From Prolixibacteraceae bacterium (lineage in GTDB: Bacteria > Bacteroidota > Bacteroidia > Bacteroidales > Prolixibacteraceae), in assembly GCA_021740385.1 (NCBI GenBank), contig JAIOZY010000027.1, positions 1 to 60,818 on the forward strand: DNA of 60,818 nt, written 5' to 3'. Below, in pieces: positions 16,129 to 24,533 of this stretch. The translations under genes and the position numbers were made by a program. The notes below the pieces were generated by a model. The model made no database searches and had not been told where the DNA came from. It saw only the letters and a program-made list of their open reading frames with translations. How positions within the stretch are numbered: the stretch's first letter is position 1; each line of letters opens with the position of its first letter.

Positions 16129-18045
16129 ATGGGTATTATCAGAACGCTTTCGGTTACTATTCTTTTGGCTGTTTTGCATTCATTGCCATTGTGTTCAGCT
16201 GATTCTGTTCCCGTTTCGCCCGATAGTTTACTCACCCTTCCACAACTAATAAAAGAGTTCGGTTATTTCAATTCTGATGATTATATACGTTCTCAAAACC
16301 CGCAAGAGGAGCGAATAACCTGGCTGATTAACCAGTCGGAAAAGCTCGATTACCAAAGGGGTATTGCGCTGGGGAACAACCTGCTTGGGGTTATTTACCG
16401 CGACCGTTCGGAATACGCTAAAGCTATTGATTTTCACGAACATGCCCTTTTGTTAGCCGGAACCGATACAACCATTATCATATATGCCCTTAATAATCTT
16501 GGCGTGGTTTACCGCAGGCTCGACAAACCCCGGCAGGCCATCGATTACCACATGCAGGCACTGCAAATAGCCGAACAATATACCCGGGCAAAAGATGTTT
16601 CAAGGCGAAGCATTAACATTGCCCTTAACAGCATCGGAAATATAAACCTGTCGCTGGGGCAACCACAAAAAGCCCTCGAGGTTTTTAAACAGTCGTTAAA
16701 GCTTGAAAAACAGCAAAACAACGACCTGGGCATGGCCATCAACTACCAAAACATCGGGCTGGCATACGAACAATTGGGCGAAACCGATACCGCCCTTGTG
16801 TATTATAAAAAATCGTTGCATCACAATGAAAAAATCGGATCGGACCTTGGGCGGTCAATTTGTTACAACAGCATTGGCAACATTTTTTTCATTAATGGCC
16901 AACTTGAAACAGCCCTTGAATATTTTAATAATGCCCTTGAATATTCCGGCAAAATTAGAGACGATTACCACATTTCGGAAACACATGCCAACCTGGGAAG
17001 AACATACCTTAAGCTGGGGCAACCCGAAAAAGCCTACTCCGAAATTCAAAAATTTAACGCAATTGCCCACAAAACACGTTCGGGTTATTTGTTGAAACAA
17101 TCGTATAAATTATTATCGGAATATTTCGAGAATACCGGGGATTATAAAAAAGCTTTTGAGGCTTACAAAACGTCGGTAGTTTTTAATGACAGCATTATTA
17201 ACGAGCGGAATGCCCGTTACCTTTCCGAGTTACAAACCCTTTACGAAGCCGAAAAGAAACAACAGCAAATTGAGTTACTAACAAAGGAAAACCAGCTTAA
17301 AAGCCAACAATCGTTTGTATCACTTTTAATGATCCTTCTGTTGTTTTTTATTGGAGTTGGGGTGTACTTTGTACTTAAACGGCAATCGGAAAAGCAACGT
17401 ACCGACCTTGAAATGAAGCTTTTCCGATCGATGATGAACCCCCATTTTATTTTCAACGCGCTGGCTTCAATCCAAAGTTTTTTATACCATAACGATTCGG
17501 GAAAAGCGGCCATTTACCTGGGGCATTTTTCAAAACTCACGCGGGCGACACTCAAAAATTCAACAAAAAACCTGATATCGCTCGATGAAGAACTTTCCAT
17601 GTTAAAAAACTATATCGAAATTGAGCAAATGCGCAAACGAAACGGGTTTTCGTACGAAATTTCTGTGGATGGTGAAATTGAACCCGACTTTGTTTTTGTG
17701 CCGCCCATGGTGCTGCAACCTTTTGTTGAAAACGCTATTCATCATGGGTTTTGTGATTTGGACAACCAAAACGGGCAGTTAAGTGTTGAGGTTAAACCCC
17801 ACGGGCAGGAAGTTCAAATTGTAATTACCGACAATGGGTGCGGCATTAATGCATCGGTAAACGGGCAAGGTAAGGACGGACATAAATCAATGGGCATTGG
17901 CATTTTTAAAGAAAGGGTCAGGTTGATCCGCAAAAAATTCAGAAAAACCGTAAAATTCGATATTGTCGATTTAAATGATATAAACCAAAAATTAACCGGA
18001 ACTCAGGTAACCCTTGAATTCCCAATATTGGAGCCGAATGATTAA
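16129..18045 (+). CDS. TPR-containing LytS-type sensor histidine kinase
   Basis: This is a 638-residue kinase. A signal/anchor is at residues 1-25. Then come about six tetratricopeptide repeats (roughly residues 80-350; for example NNLGVVYRRLDKPRQAIDYH and NIGLAYEQLGETDTALVYY). A coiled coil and a single membrane helix (about 396-416) follow. The cytoplasmic part is a His_kinase domain of the LytS/YehU class with MNPHFIFNALASIQ (H439) and a HATPase with the N-box ENAIHHG and the G-box DNGCGI. The TPRs therefore lie in the periplasm. The response regulator gene overlaps its end by 8 bp, so the two form a matched two-component pair. The stimulus is unknown. Confidence 0.9.
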   Translation: MGIIRTLSVTILLAVLHSLPLCSADSVPVSPDSLLTLPQLIKEFGYFNSDDYIRSQNPQEERITWLINQSEKLDYQRGIALGNNLLGVIYRDRSEYAKAIDFHEHALLLAGTDTTIIIYALNNLGVVYRRLDKPRQAIDYHMQALQIAEQYTRAKDVSRRSINIALNSIGNINLSLGQPQKALEVFKQSLKLEKQQNNDLGMAINYQNIGLAYEQLGETDTALVYYKKSLHHNEKIGSDLGRSICYNSIGNIFFINGQLETALEYFNNALEYSGKIRDDYHISETHANLGRTYLKLGQPEKAYSEIQKFNAIAHKTRSGYLLKQSYKLLSEYFENTGDYKKAFEAYKTSVVFNDSIINERNARYLSELQTLYEAEKKQQQIELLTKENQLKSQQSFVSLLMILLLFFIGVGVYFVLKRQSEKQRTDLEMKLFRSMMNPHFIFNALASIQSFLYHNDSGKAAIYLGHFSKLTRATLKNSTKNLISLDEELSMLKNYIEIEQMRKRNGFSYEISVDGEIEPDFVFVPPMVLQPFVENAIHHGFCDLDNQNGQLSVEVKPHGQEVQIVITDNGCGINASVNGQGKDGHKSMGIGIFKERVRLIRKKFRKTVKFDIVDLNDINQKLTGTQVTLEFPILEPND

Positions 18046-18784
18046 AGCAATAATTGTAGATGATGAGCCTGAACTGAGGGAGTTGAACAAGTCGATCCTA
18101 AACAGGAATTTTGATGAAATTGAACTTATTGGGACGTGTGGTACCGTGAAAGATGCCATTGAACTGATCGATATACATAAACCACAACTGATCATTTTGG
18201 ACATTCGGCTAACCGATGGGACCGGGTTTAATATCCTGCAAAAAATCCAGCCCTATAATTTTTCGGTCATTTTTGTAACGGCGTATAATGAATTTGCCAT
18301 AAAAGCCATCAAGTTCAGCGCCATTGATTATTTACTGAAGCCCATTGATGAAAATGAATTTTGTGAAGCCGTTGAAAGAGCTGTTTTAAACATCAACAAT
18401 TCAAAACTGCAAGAGCAAATTGAAACATTTTTCAACATTTACGAACGGAAAACCCAAAGCCGGAAAATTGTACTGAAAACAGCCGAAGCCATCAACATTG
18501 TTGATATTTCCGATATTGTTTACTGCAAAAGCGACAGCAACTACACAACGTTCTTTTTTAAAAATGGCGAAAAAGTAATGATATCAAGGGGCATGAAAGA
18601 GTATGAAGAGTTGCTCTCCGATTACGGATTTTTCAGGCCTCATCATTCATACCTTGTAAACATACAACACATCAGCAAGCTCGATAAATCGGACGGCGGC
18701 TACCTTATTCTGAAAGACGGTTCGGAAATACCGGTCTCTTCCCGCAGAAAAAAATACCTGGTACAGATACTTGAAAACCTTTAA
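18038..18784 (+). CDS. LytTR-family response regulator
   Basis: The 248-residue product has a receiver domain with the acidic pair D8/D9, phospho-acceptor D55 in LIILDIRL, and the conserved Lys in YLLKPID. The C-terminal half is a LytTR DNA-binding domain (IVYCKSDSNYTTFFF, then the HHSYLVNIQHI motif that is typical of the family). Translation is coupled with the kinase through the overlap ATGATTAA at 18038-18045. An in-frame ATG at 18014 is too early because the receiver starts at MIKAIIVDDEP. LytTR regulators bind paired direct repeats. No target in the window is evident. Confidence 0.92.
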   Translation: MIKAIIVDDEPELRELNKSILNRNFDEIELIGTCGTVKDAIELIDIHKPQLIILDIRLTDGTGFNILQKIQPYNFSVIFVTAYNEFAIKAIKFSAIDYLLKPIDENEFCEAVERAVLNINNSKLQEQIETFFNIYERKTQSRKIVLKTAEAINIVDISDIVYCKSDSNYTTFFFKNGEKVMISRGMKEYEELLSDYGFFRPHHSYLVNIQHISKLDKSDGGYLILKDGSEIPVSSRRKKYLVQILENL

Positions 18785-18805
18785 GCAGCCTTTTTCCCTG
18801 AGAAA

Positions 18806-19828
18806 TTATTCCAGGAGAAAATCAACAGCTTTTTCCAGAATTTCATCTTTCGAGAGGTCGGACCAGTTGAATTGTGCAACAACATCGGGGGGTACCCCAT
18901 TTTCGGCATAATTTTTTCCGTCCATATCGAGAAACTGGTTAATGGTAAAACGGTAAGTCCAGCCGTTGGGCAACTGACCGCCATTGGGCATACCGCCACC
19001 GCCGCCGGTTGTGTCGCCCATAAGTGTTATATTTGGAATGGCTTTCGTTGCCACGGCAAACATGGTGGTTGCGCTGTATGATCCACGGTCGGTAAGCACT
19101 GCTACCTGTTTTGTATACTTTATGCTGTCGTGTGTGCCGATGTTAAAAGGCTTCATTTCGCCAAAATCGTCGTGTGCCACCCCATTACGCGACATAACGT
19201 AACCAACCTGCACTTTTTCTTCCGAAAAGCGCTCAAGCAAAAGCGGCACGTTTAACAAATCGCCGCCGCCGTTTTCCCTTAAATCGAAAATTAACCCCCG
19301 GGTTTTTTCATACCGTGTTAAAAGGTAATTCAACTGCTGCGATGAAAAATTGGAAGAAAAACTGCTGTAACGGATATAAGCAACAAGGCTGTCGGCAATA
19401 AAACCGTGAAAAAAAGGCCCGGTTGACATACCCCCGGGGAGGTAATATTCCTGGATGGTACGGACATGATAATTGGCGGGCTTTTTCAATGCCAGATTAT
19501 ACCTCGCAACATTAAAGGGGGCTTTCAGGTTTGAATGGTCATCCCTCAATTCCAACATCATTGCGGCCATTACATCGAAAAGAGCTTCTTCGCCCATGCT
19601 GTCGGAAAGCATGGGCCTGTAGGTGGTTTTTACCTGGTCCCAGTCAATATTTTTCAGCTCGAAGTAGCTGTATTTACGGTCAATCTCGCTCCAGAGGTAA
19701 TCGAAATTGACAAACGGGTCGCGGCTCGAAATGTTTTTTTCAAAAAAGAACATTTCGCAGGCCGTGAACGAAATAAGCACGATAACCAAAACGGCCCCAA
19801 TCCTGTTTTTATGTTTTTTCTTTTTCAT
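18806..19828 (-). CDS. S41-family (C-terminal processing) peptidase lipoprotein
   Basis: The 340-residue product has a signal with a lipobox SFTAC, so it is a predicted lipoprotein. The S41 core includes GLIFDLRENGGGD, the strand before the active site, and a nucleophile region TDRGSYSATTMFA with the Ser in GSYSA. A weaker TGGGGGMPNGG loop follows. No PDZ domain is clear in the N-terminal part. Bacteroidota use such proteins for cleavage of C-terminal tails in the envelope. Transcribed upstream of it, on the same strand, is an outer-membrane protein gene, with 11 bases between them. ATG 19828 is chosen; an upstream TTG at 19834 is possible. Confidence 0.78.
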   Translation of the reverse strand: MKKKKHKNRIGAVLVIVLISFTACEMFFFEKNISSRDPFVNFDYLWSEIDRKYSYFELKNIDWDQVKTTYRPMLSDSMGEEALFDVMAAMMLELRDDHSNLKAPFNVARYNLALKKPANYHVRTIQEYYLPGGMSTGPFFHGFIADSLVAYIRYSSFSSNFSSQQLNYLLTRYEKTRGLIFDLRENGGGDLLNVPLLLERFSEEKVQVGYVMSRNGVAHDDFGEMKPFNIGTHDSIKYTKQVAVLTDRGSYSATTMFAVATKAIPNITLMGDTTGGGGGMPNGGQLPNGWTYRFTINQFLDMDGKNYAENGVPPDVVAQFNWSDLSKDEILEKAVDFLLE

Positions 19829-19839
19829 CACCAATCAAA

Positions 19840-20745
19840 TTAATTGCAGTTAATAATGAACGTGTATTGCAGCCGGTGCGTGGCAATTTGAAACTGTTCG
19901 AATTTGCCCGGCACAACGGCAGTATCCCAAATGTATGCCCATTTGTGCCCGTTCCCGCTTGGCTTGTAGCGGGCGTATTCCAACTTTGTAACGAACCTGC
20001 AACCGTTTACCGACCAACTGTGTTTGTTCAGGATAAACTCCATTATGTTTGTTTTGGTTCCGTTTAGTCCCATGCCGGGGTTGTAAATGTAGCCGGGCCG
20101 GTAATTCATGTTCAGCAAACCGGCATTAAACTGGAATGAGATGTTGCGTTTTACCGGTTTTAATGTTTTTTTGAAAAGGAAAAGGTCAAGGGTTATGGGA
20201 CTTTTTCGCGAAATGTCGAAAGTGCCTTTTGCCACGGCCATCAGGTTAAGAATGCTTTCCACACCCGTGTTGCTGTTGGATAAAACAGAATTTGAACGGA
20301 TATACGTTGTTGACATGAGTGCTCCACCAACTTTCAGGTTGATAAACCCGGGCAACGACGGCTTAAAAACCTGTACAAGAAAGTGATCGTAAACGGTTAG
20401 TCCCATAACGTTCGACGATGCTGAAGTTTGAAAATAGTTACTTTGGGGAACGTTGGCTAACGCGGTGCTCATAATGAAATCGAAATCGAGAACGTGCTCG
20501 CTTTTTTTCCGGTCCCACAACCAGCCTACACCTCCGTTAAAACCGCCACCCAAATAAGAAAGCGGCGACGTGGCAAAATCGGTAAAATTCATGATGTTGA
20601 AACTCACCGAAGGTGTGAAATAAGACATTTTAAAATTTTCGGTATTGGCATTTTTTTGTTCCGGCCCGGTTTTTTCTTCAGCCCGGCTTTGCAACCATCC
20701 AAACATTGCAGTTAATATTAAAGCAAGCACGAATTTATACATCAT
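19840..20745 (-). CDS. Predicted outer-membrane beta-barrel protein
   Basis: The 301-residue product has a signal peptide (hydrophobic to about residue 19, then SRAEEKTG). The mature part has alternating hydrophobic strands with many aromatic residues, such as MSYFTPSVSFNIMNF and FVTKLEYARYKPSG, and ends in a strand HRLQYTFIINCN. This is the layout of a Bacteroidota outer-membrane barrel. I do not recognise a named family. It forms an operon with the S41 peptidase. Start codons at 20745 and 20742 are adjacent. A TAAATTTG -7 box lies about 55 bases upstream. Confidence 0.65.
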   Translation of the reverse strand: MMYKFVLALILTAMFGWLQSRAEEKTGPEQKNANTENFKMSYFTPSVSFNIMNFTDFATSPLSYLGGGFNGGVGWLWDRKKSEHVLDFDFIMSTALANVPQSNYFQTSASSNVMGLTVYDHFLVQVFKPSLPGFINLKVGGALMSTTYIRSNSVLSNSNTGVESILNLMAVAKGTFDISRKSPITLDLFLFKKTLKPVKRNISFQFNAGLLNMNYRPGYIYNPGMGLNGTKTNIMEFILNKHSWSVNGCRFVTKLEYARYKPSGNGHKWAYIWDTAVVPGKFEQFQIATHRLQYTFIINCN

Positions 20746-20799
20746 GTAAGTGGCTTATGGTTTTGTTAAAACGAACAATTTTTATGTAAAAAGAAGAAT

Positions 20800-20807
20800 C
20801 AAATTTA
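20800..20807 (-). promoter_or_regulatory. Bacteroidota -7 box for the barrel/S41 operon
   Basis: On the minus strand this reads TAAATTTG, an exact match to TAnnTTTG. The start codon at 20745 is about 50 bases downstream. Confidence 0.45.
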
Positions 20808-20899
20808 CACCTACTGGTGAAAAGATAAAATTTATTGACCCATTTTTTACAACAAGTCTGTCCCTTTTTTCCCTGGTTGAGACATTCATTTAAAAATTG

Positions 20900-20907
20900 T
20901 AATTTTG
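20900..20907 (+). promoter_or_regulatory. Bacteroidota -7 box before barrel protein B
   Basis: TAATTTTG matches TAnnTTTG, with GGTTGAG about 20 bases upstream as a possible -33 element. The ATG at 20940 follows after a short leader of about 25 nt. Confidence 0.45.
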
Positions 20908-20939
20908 ATAGCATGTTTTCATCTTAAACCTCACCCGAT

Positions 20940-21407
20940 ATGAAAAAAATACTTGTTGTAATATTGGCCGTTTTTTTCACCCAGCTGGCTTTTTCGCAAA
21001 AGCCACATTTTCACAAAGGAGATAAAATATTGAATATCGGAATTGGTTACGATTACTATCCGATGGGTTCGTTAGCGCTTGACTATTGTGTTACCGATGC
21101 GTTTCTCGAAGTAGGGAGTGTTGGTGTAGGGCCTTTCCTTGCCGGGGGGTTTACCAGTTCAAGGTCCATCGTTTCGTTGGGCGCACGGGCTTCAATTCAT
21201 TACCCTTTTTTTGAAAAGTTCGACACTTACGTCGGTGTTGGGCTGGGAATTGGGTATCACATGTGGTTCGAGTTTAACAACAAAGTCCATTTGGTTCCTG
21301 CAATGTTTTTAGGGATGCGTTACCCTTTTTCTGAAAAATTGAACGGTTTTGTAGAAGCCGGTTTCGGTTTAAGCTATTTCAGCATGGGTGTAGCTGTAAA
21401 TTTGTAG
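20940..21407 (+). CDS. Small outer-membrane beta-barrel-like protein, paralogue B
   Basis: The 155-residue product has a signal peptide (MKKILVVILAVFFTQLAFSQ) and a mature sequence starting KPHFHKGDKILNIGIGYDYY. It parallels the 15509-15991 product along its whole length, including the LEVGSVGVGPFLAGG and GARASIHYPFFEKFDTYVGVGLG segments and the final strand MGVAVNL. The two genes are 4.9 kb apart with unrelated genes between, so they are not a simple tandem pair. The function is unknown; a small eight-stranded barrel is likely. Confidence 0.7.
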   Translation: MKKILVVILAVFFTQLAFSQKPHFHKGDKILNIGIGYDYYPMGSLALDYCVTDAFLEVGSVGVGPFLAGGFTSSRSIVSLGARASIHYPFFEKFDTYVGVGLGIGYHMWFEFNNKVHLVPAMFLGMRYPFSEKLNGFVEAGFGLSYFSMGVAVNL

Positions 21408-21481
21408 TTTTTTAGCAATTTAATTTTCGTTAATATTGACGTTTATTTTTTTTCACACTCACACGATAACTTTTGGCAATT

Positions 21482-23008
21482 ATGGGAAACGTCCATCGCA
21501 TTGGTTTTGACAATGATAAATACCTTCGGAAACAAACGGCTTCAATTCTTGAACGGGTAAACCGGTTTAACGATAAGCTATACCTTGAGTTTGGCGGGAA
21601 AATACTGTACGATTTTCACGCGGCAAGGGTATTGCCGGGTTTCGACCCCAATGTGAAAATGCGGTTGTTGCAGCAGTTAAAGGATCAAACCGATGTAATA
21701 TTGTGTATTCATGCCGGCGACATTGAAAGAAAAAAAATCCGGGCCGATTTTGGCATTTCATACGATGCCGATGCCCTGAAAACCATCGACGATTTCAGGG
21801 AATGGGGAATTGATGTAACGGCTGTGGTAATTACCCGTTACCAGGATCAACCTCCTGCAAGGGCTTTCAAAAATAAGCTCGAAATGAGGGGTATAAAAGT
21901 ATACGTGCATTACTCCACAAAAGGCTACCCCACCGATGTTGACCTGATTGTAAGCGATGAAGGATACGGGGTAAACGAATACATTGAAACAACCAAACCC
22001 ATTGTAGTGGTTACCGGGCCCGGCCCGGGCAGCGGCAAACTGGCCACCTGCCTTTGTAATCTCTACCACGAATACAAAAGGGGTGTTAAAGCCGGATACG
22101 CAAAGTTTGAAACCTTCCCAATATGGGATCTTCCTATTAACCATAAAGTAAATGTAGCGTACGAAGCGGCAACCGTTGATCTGAAAGACGAAGTTTTGAT
22201 TGATACCCACCACCTGGAGGCATATAATGTTGAGGTGGTAAATTATAACCGTGACATTGAAGCTTTCCATTTGCTAAAAAGAATACTTGAAAAGATAACC
22301 GGAAGCGAATCGATGTACCAATCGCCAACCGATATGGGCGTAAACCGGGCCAGCTCGGGTATTGTTGACGACAGCATAATTACCGAGGCATCGCACCAGG
22401 AGATTATTCGCCGTTATTTCCGGTGTGCCGTGGAATATGCCACGGGTTTGGTCGATAAAGATACCCTTCGCCAAATGGAAAAAATAATGGAAAAAGTGGG
22501 GGCAGGGGAAGAAGACCGGAATGTGGTATTACCTGCCAGAGAAGCAGCAAGCGATGCTGAAAAATGCGGTAAAGGCAATGCCGGGTTTTATTGCGGTGCA
22601 GCCCTTGAATTGCCCGATGGAACAATTGTTACCGGGAAAAATTCCCCGTTATTGCATGCTGCGTCGAGCCTGATTTTGAACGCGACCAAGCACCTGGCCG
22701 GATTGCCCGACAGCATGTACCTTTTACCCGAAAATATTATCGATTCGGTTACCCTGCTGAAAAAAAATATCCTGAACGGGAAAATGACAAGCCTTGATGT
22801 GGATGAAACGCTGATTGTATTATCCATAAGTGCCCTGACAAACCCCGCTGCTCAAATGGCGCTCGAGAACCTGAAAAAACTCCGCGATTGCGAAGTGCAC
22901 CTTACACATATCCCTACACCTGGAGACGAGGCCGGCTTGCGCAAATTACAGGTCAACCTTACATGCGACCCGAATTATTCAAGCAAAAGCCTTTTTATGG
23001 GCGGGTAA
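21482..23008 (+). CDS. DUF1846 family protein
   Basis: The 508-residue cytoplasmic protein has no signal peptide and fits the DUF1846 family, which is normally about 490-510 residues and highly conserved. Recognisable family stretches are IGFDNDKYLRKQT at the N-terminus, LYLEFGGKILYDFHAARVLPGF, VVTGPGPGSGKLATCL (a P-loop-like GPGSGK), and IDTHHLEAYNVEVVNYNRD. Structures exist for family members but, as far as I know, no function is proven; the GPGSGK loop suggests nucleotide binding. The frame starts at TTG 21473, but ATG 21482 gives the usual N-terminus MGNVHRIGFD. It is a single-gene unit. Confidence 0.87.
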   Translation: MGNVHRIGFDNDKYLRKQTASILERVNRFNDKLYLEFGGKILYDFHAARVLPGFDPNVKMRLLQQLKDQTDVILCIHAGDIERKKIRADFGISYDADALKTIDDFREWGIDVTAVVITRYQDQPPARAFKNKLEMRGIKVYVHYSTKGYPTDVDLIVSDEGYGVNEYIETTKPIVVVTGPGPGSGKLATCLCNLYHEYKRGVKAGYAKFETFPIWDLPINHKVNVAYEAATVDLKDEVLIDTHHLEAYNVEVVNYNRDIEAFHLLKRILEKITGSESMYQSPTDMGVNRASSGIVDDSIITEASHQEIIRRYFRCAVEYATGLVDKDTLRQMEKIMEKVGAGEEDRNVVLPAREAASDAEKCGKGNAGFYCGAALELPDGTIVTGKNSPLLHAASSLILNATKHLAGLPDSMYLLPENIIDSVTLLKKNILNGKMTSLDVDETLIVLSISALTNPAAQMALENLKKLRDCEVHLTHIPTPGDEAGLRKLQVNLTCDPNYSSKSLFMGG

Positions 23009-23051
23009 TTGTTAGAAAAAAGTCTTCATTCTGGAAGGATCACTAATTCAG

Positions 23052-23297
23052 CTAATTAGTTTTGATAAGTTTGTGCAAAACGAGGTTATCTCCAGTTTCA
23101 ATGGAAACAAGGTAGATGCCAGGTGGAAAATTGCATAAATTGATGTGTTCGTTTTTATTTACTTTTTTCGATAATACAGTGCTGCCATTTTGGTTTGTGA
23201 GGCGTACAAATGCACTGTTGTCAAATCCCGATACCGAGAAATATTCGTTTGACGGGTTTGGATAAATACTGATGTATTCCTTGTTAATAAACGTATA
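23052..23297 (-). pseudogene. Orphan T9SS type A C-terminal sorting domain
   Basis: Reading the minus strand from 23297 to the TAG at 23052-23054 gives 81 residues with the signature of a Por/T9SS type A sorting domain: ISIYPNPSNEYFSVSGF near the start, a middle LTNQNGSTVLSKKV strand, GIYLVSIETGDNLVLHK and the ending LIKTN. The frame is closed by a TAG immediately upstream (23298-23300) and no cargo protein precedes it. It is therefore the stranded 3' end of a secreted protein gene. The missing body should lie at higher coordinates; the decarboxylase there is unrelated and on the opposite strand. Confidence 0.78.
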
Positions 23298-23390
23298 CTA
23301 CCACGTTTGAAGACGATCTGATTTATTAAAAAACAATTTTTTAGAATGGGATATCTGGCTAAATGTGCCTAACTTTATTCGTCAATGAAT

Positions 23391-23441
23391 TTAACCTGAA
23401 CTATTCATAAATTTTAAAAATATGAATAAAGTTCAGGTTAA
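23391..23441. repeat. Long inverted repeat
   Basis: TTAACCTGAACT (23391-23402) is exactly inverted at 23430-23441 (AGTTCAGGTTAA). The inner arms ATTCATA and TATGAAT extend the stem after a 2-base bulge. The loop is AT-rich. It might be a transposon end or a MITE, or a bidirectional terminator; no T-tract follows directly. Confidence 0.5.
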
Positions 23442-23546
23442 CCCAGACTTAGATGAAGTTAAACTTTATAAAAAAGTTTTACTGAATCTTAGTCGCTATC
23501 GGAGATAGGGATTATTTGTGAATAATCCGGGCTAACCTAATAACGA

Positions 23547-24353
23547 ATGAACAACGATTATACCATTTCCAATTACTTTATCGATCGGTTAAAGGAGACT
23601 GGAGTTAACCATCTTTTTGGTGTGCCGGGCGATTACAATCTCGATTTTCTCGATAATGTGCTTCAGAGTCCAATACAAAGGGTTGGAAACTGCAATGAAC
23701 TGAATGCCGGATATGCAGCCGAGCATCCGGTTATTTTGGCCGGAATAGAAGTTTACCGCTACGGACTGGGGAAAGAAGCGCTTAGGTTGGTCGAAAGCAC
23801 CGAGATACCTTTTTCTACCATGCTTAGCAGTAAATCGGTTTTGCCCGAACTACATCCGCAATTTATTGGCATTTACCAGGGGAGTTGGAGCAAGGAAGCT
23901 ATTCGAAAACAAGTTGAAGAATCGGACTGCCTGCTTTCGTTGGGTGCCTGGATGACAGACCTTGATACCGGGCTGTTTAGTTTCAATCTCGACCCTCAGC
24001 GGATGATCTCTGTTGGCGGTGGTAATGTTCGTATTAAAGGACACTATTACCCTTCAATCGAGCTGGGTGATTTTATCAGCGAATTGACACCGGCTATTGA
24101 ACGAAAACTCCATCAGGATGGACTTTACAATGATATTCAGATGTGGAAATATGCCCGCTTACCTGGTTTTGGGCATAATGATTTTGCAAAGGGAATACAT
24201 GTTACGACCGAAGAAGAACTTGACACGGCCCTGAAAGAAGCAGTCAGTGAAAAAAATAAATTTTTCCTGATTGAGACCTGCCTGCCCATGCTTGACTGTT
24301 CTGCCGGTTTAGAACGGCTTGGAAACACTTTCAGGCAGGCAAAGAAAAAATAA
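23547..24353 (+). pseudogene. Internally deleted pyruvate/indolepyruvate decarboxylase
   Basis: The frame is open for 268 residues but shows only pieces of a thiamine-diphosphate decarboxylase that is normally about 550 residues. The N-terminal piece has FGVPGDYNLDFLDNV and the catalytic Glu51 in NCNELNAGYAA. It then jumps near residue 58 into the middle domain (PVILAGIEVYRYGLG). A second jump near residue 190 lands in the C-terminal domain (YNDIQMWKYARLP, VTTEEELDTALKEA). The whole thiamine-diphosphate pocket, including the GDG...N motif, is missing. Both deletions keep the frame. It cannot be an active decarboxylase. It could still be translated. Confidence 0.8.
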
Positions 24354-24533
24354 GATTTCAATAAAGGAAACAAAAAGCAGCAGCTTATATGTTTGTGGAT
24401 ATAAAATGGAAAAAGCACAGAAGATTCCATTACCATTGAATTGCTTAAAAAATGTTTATACCTTGTATAATTATTGGAAGCCCTTATAATATGCCACCGG
24501 TTAATTTATTATTGTTACGGAATAGGGAAAATT

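Larger units (their letters stand above)
23009..23546. other. Gene-poor decay region
   Basis: This 538-bp stretch has no intact gene. It contains the orphan T9SS sorting domain (23052-23297), a long hairpin (23391-23441) and a short inverted repeat, GGATTATT (23509-23516) with AATAATCC (23521-23528). It borders the deleted decarboxylase gene, which suggests a past rearrangement site. Confidence 0.5.
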
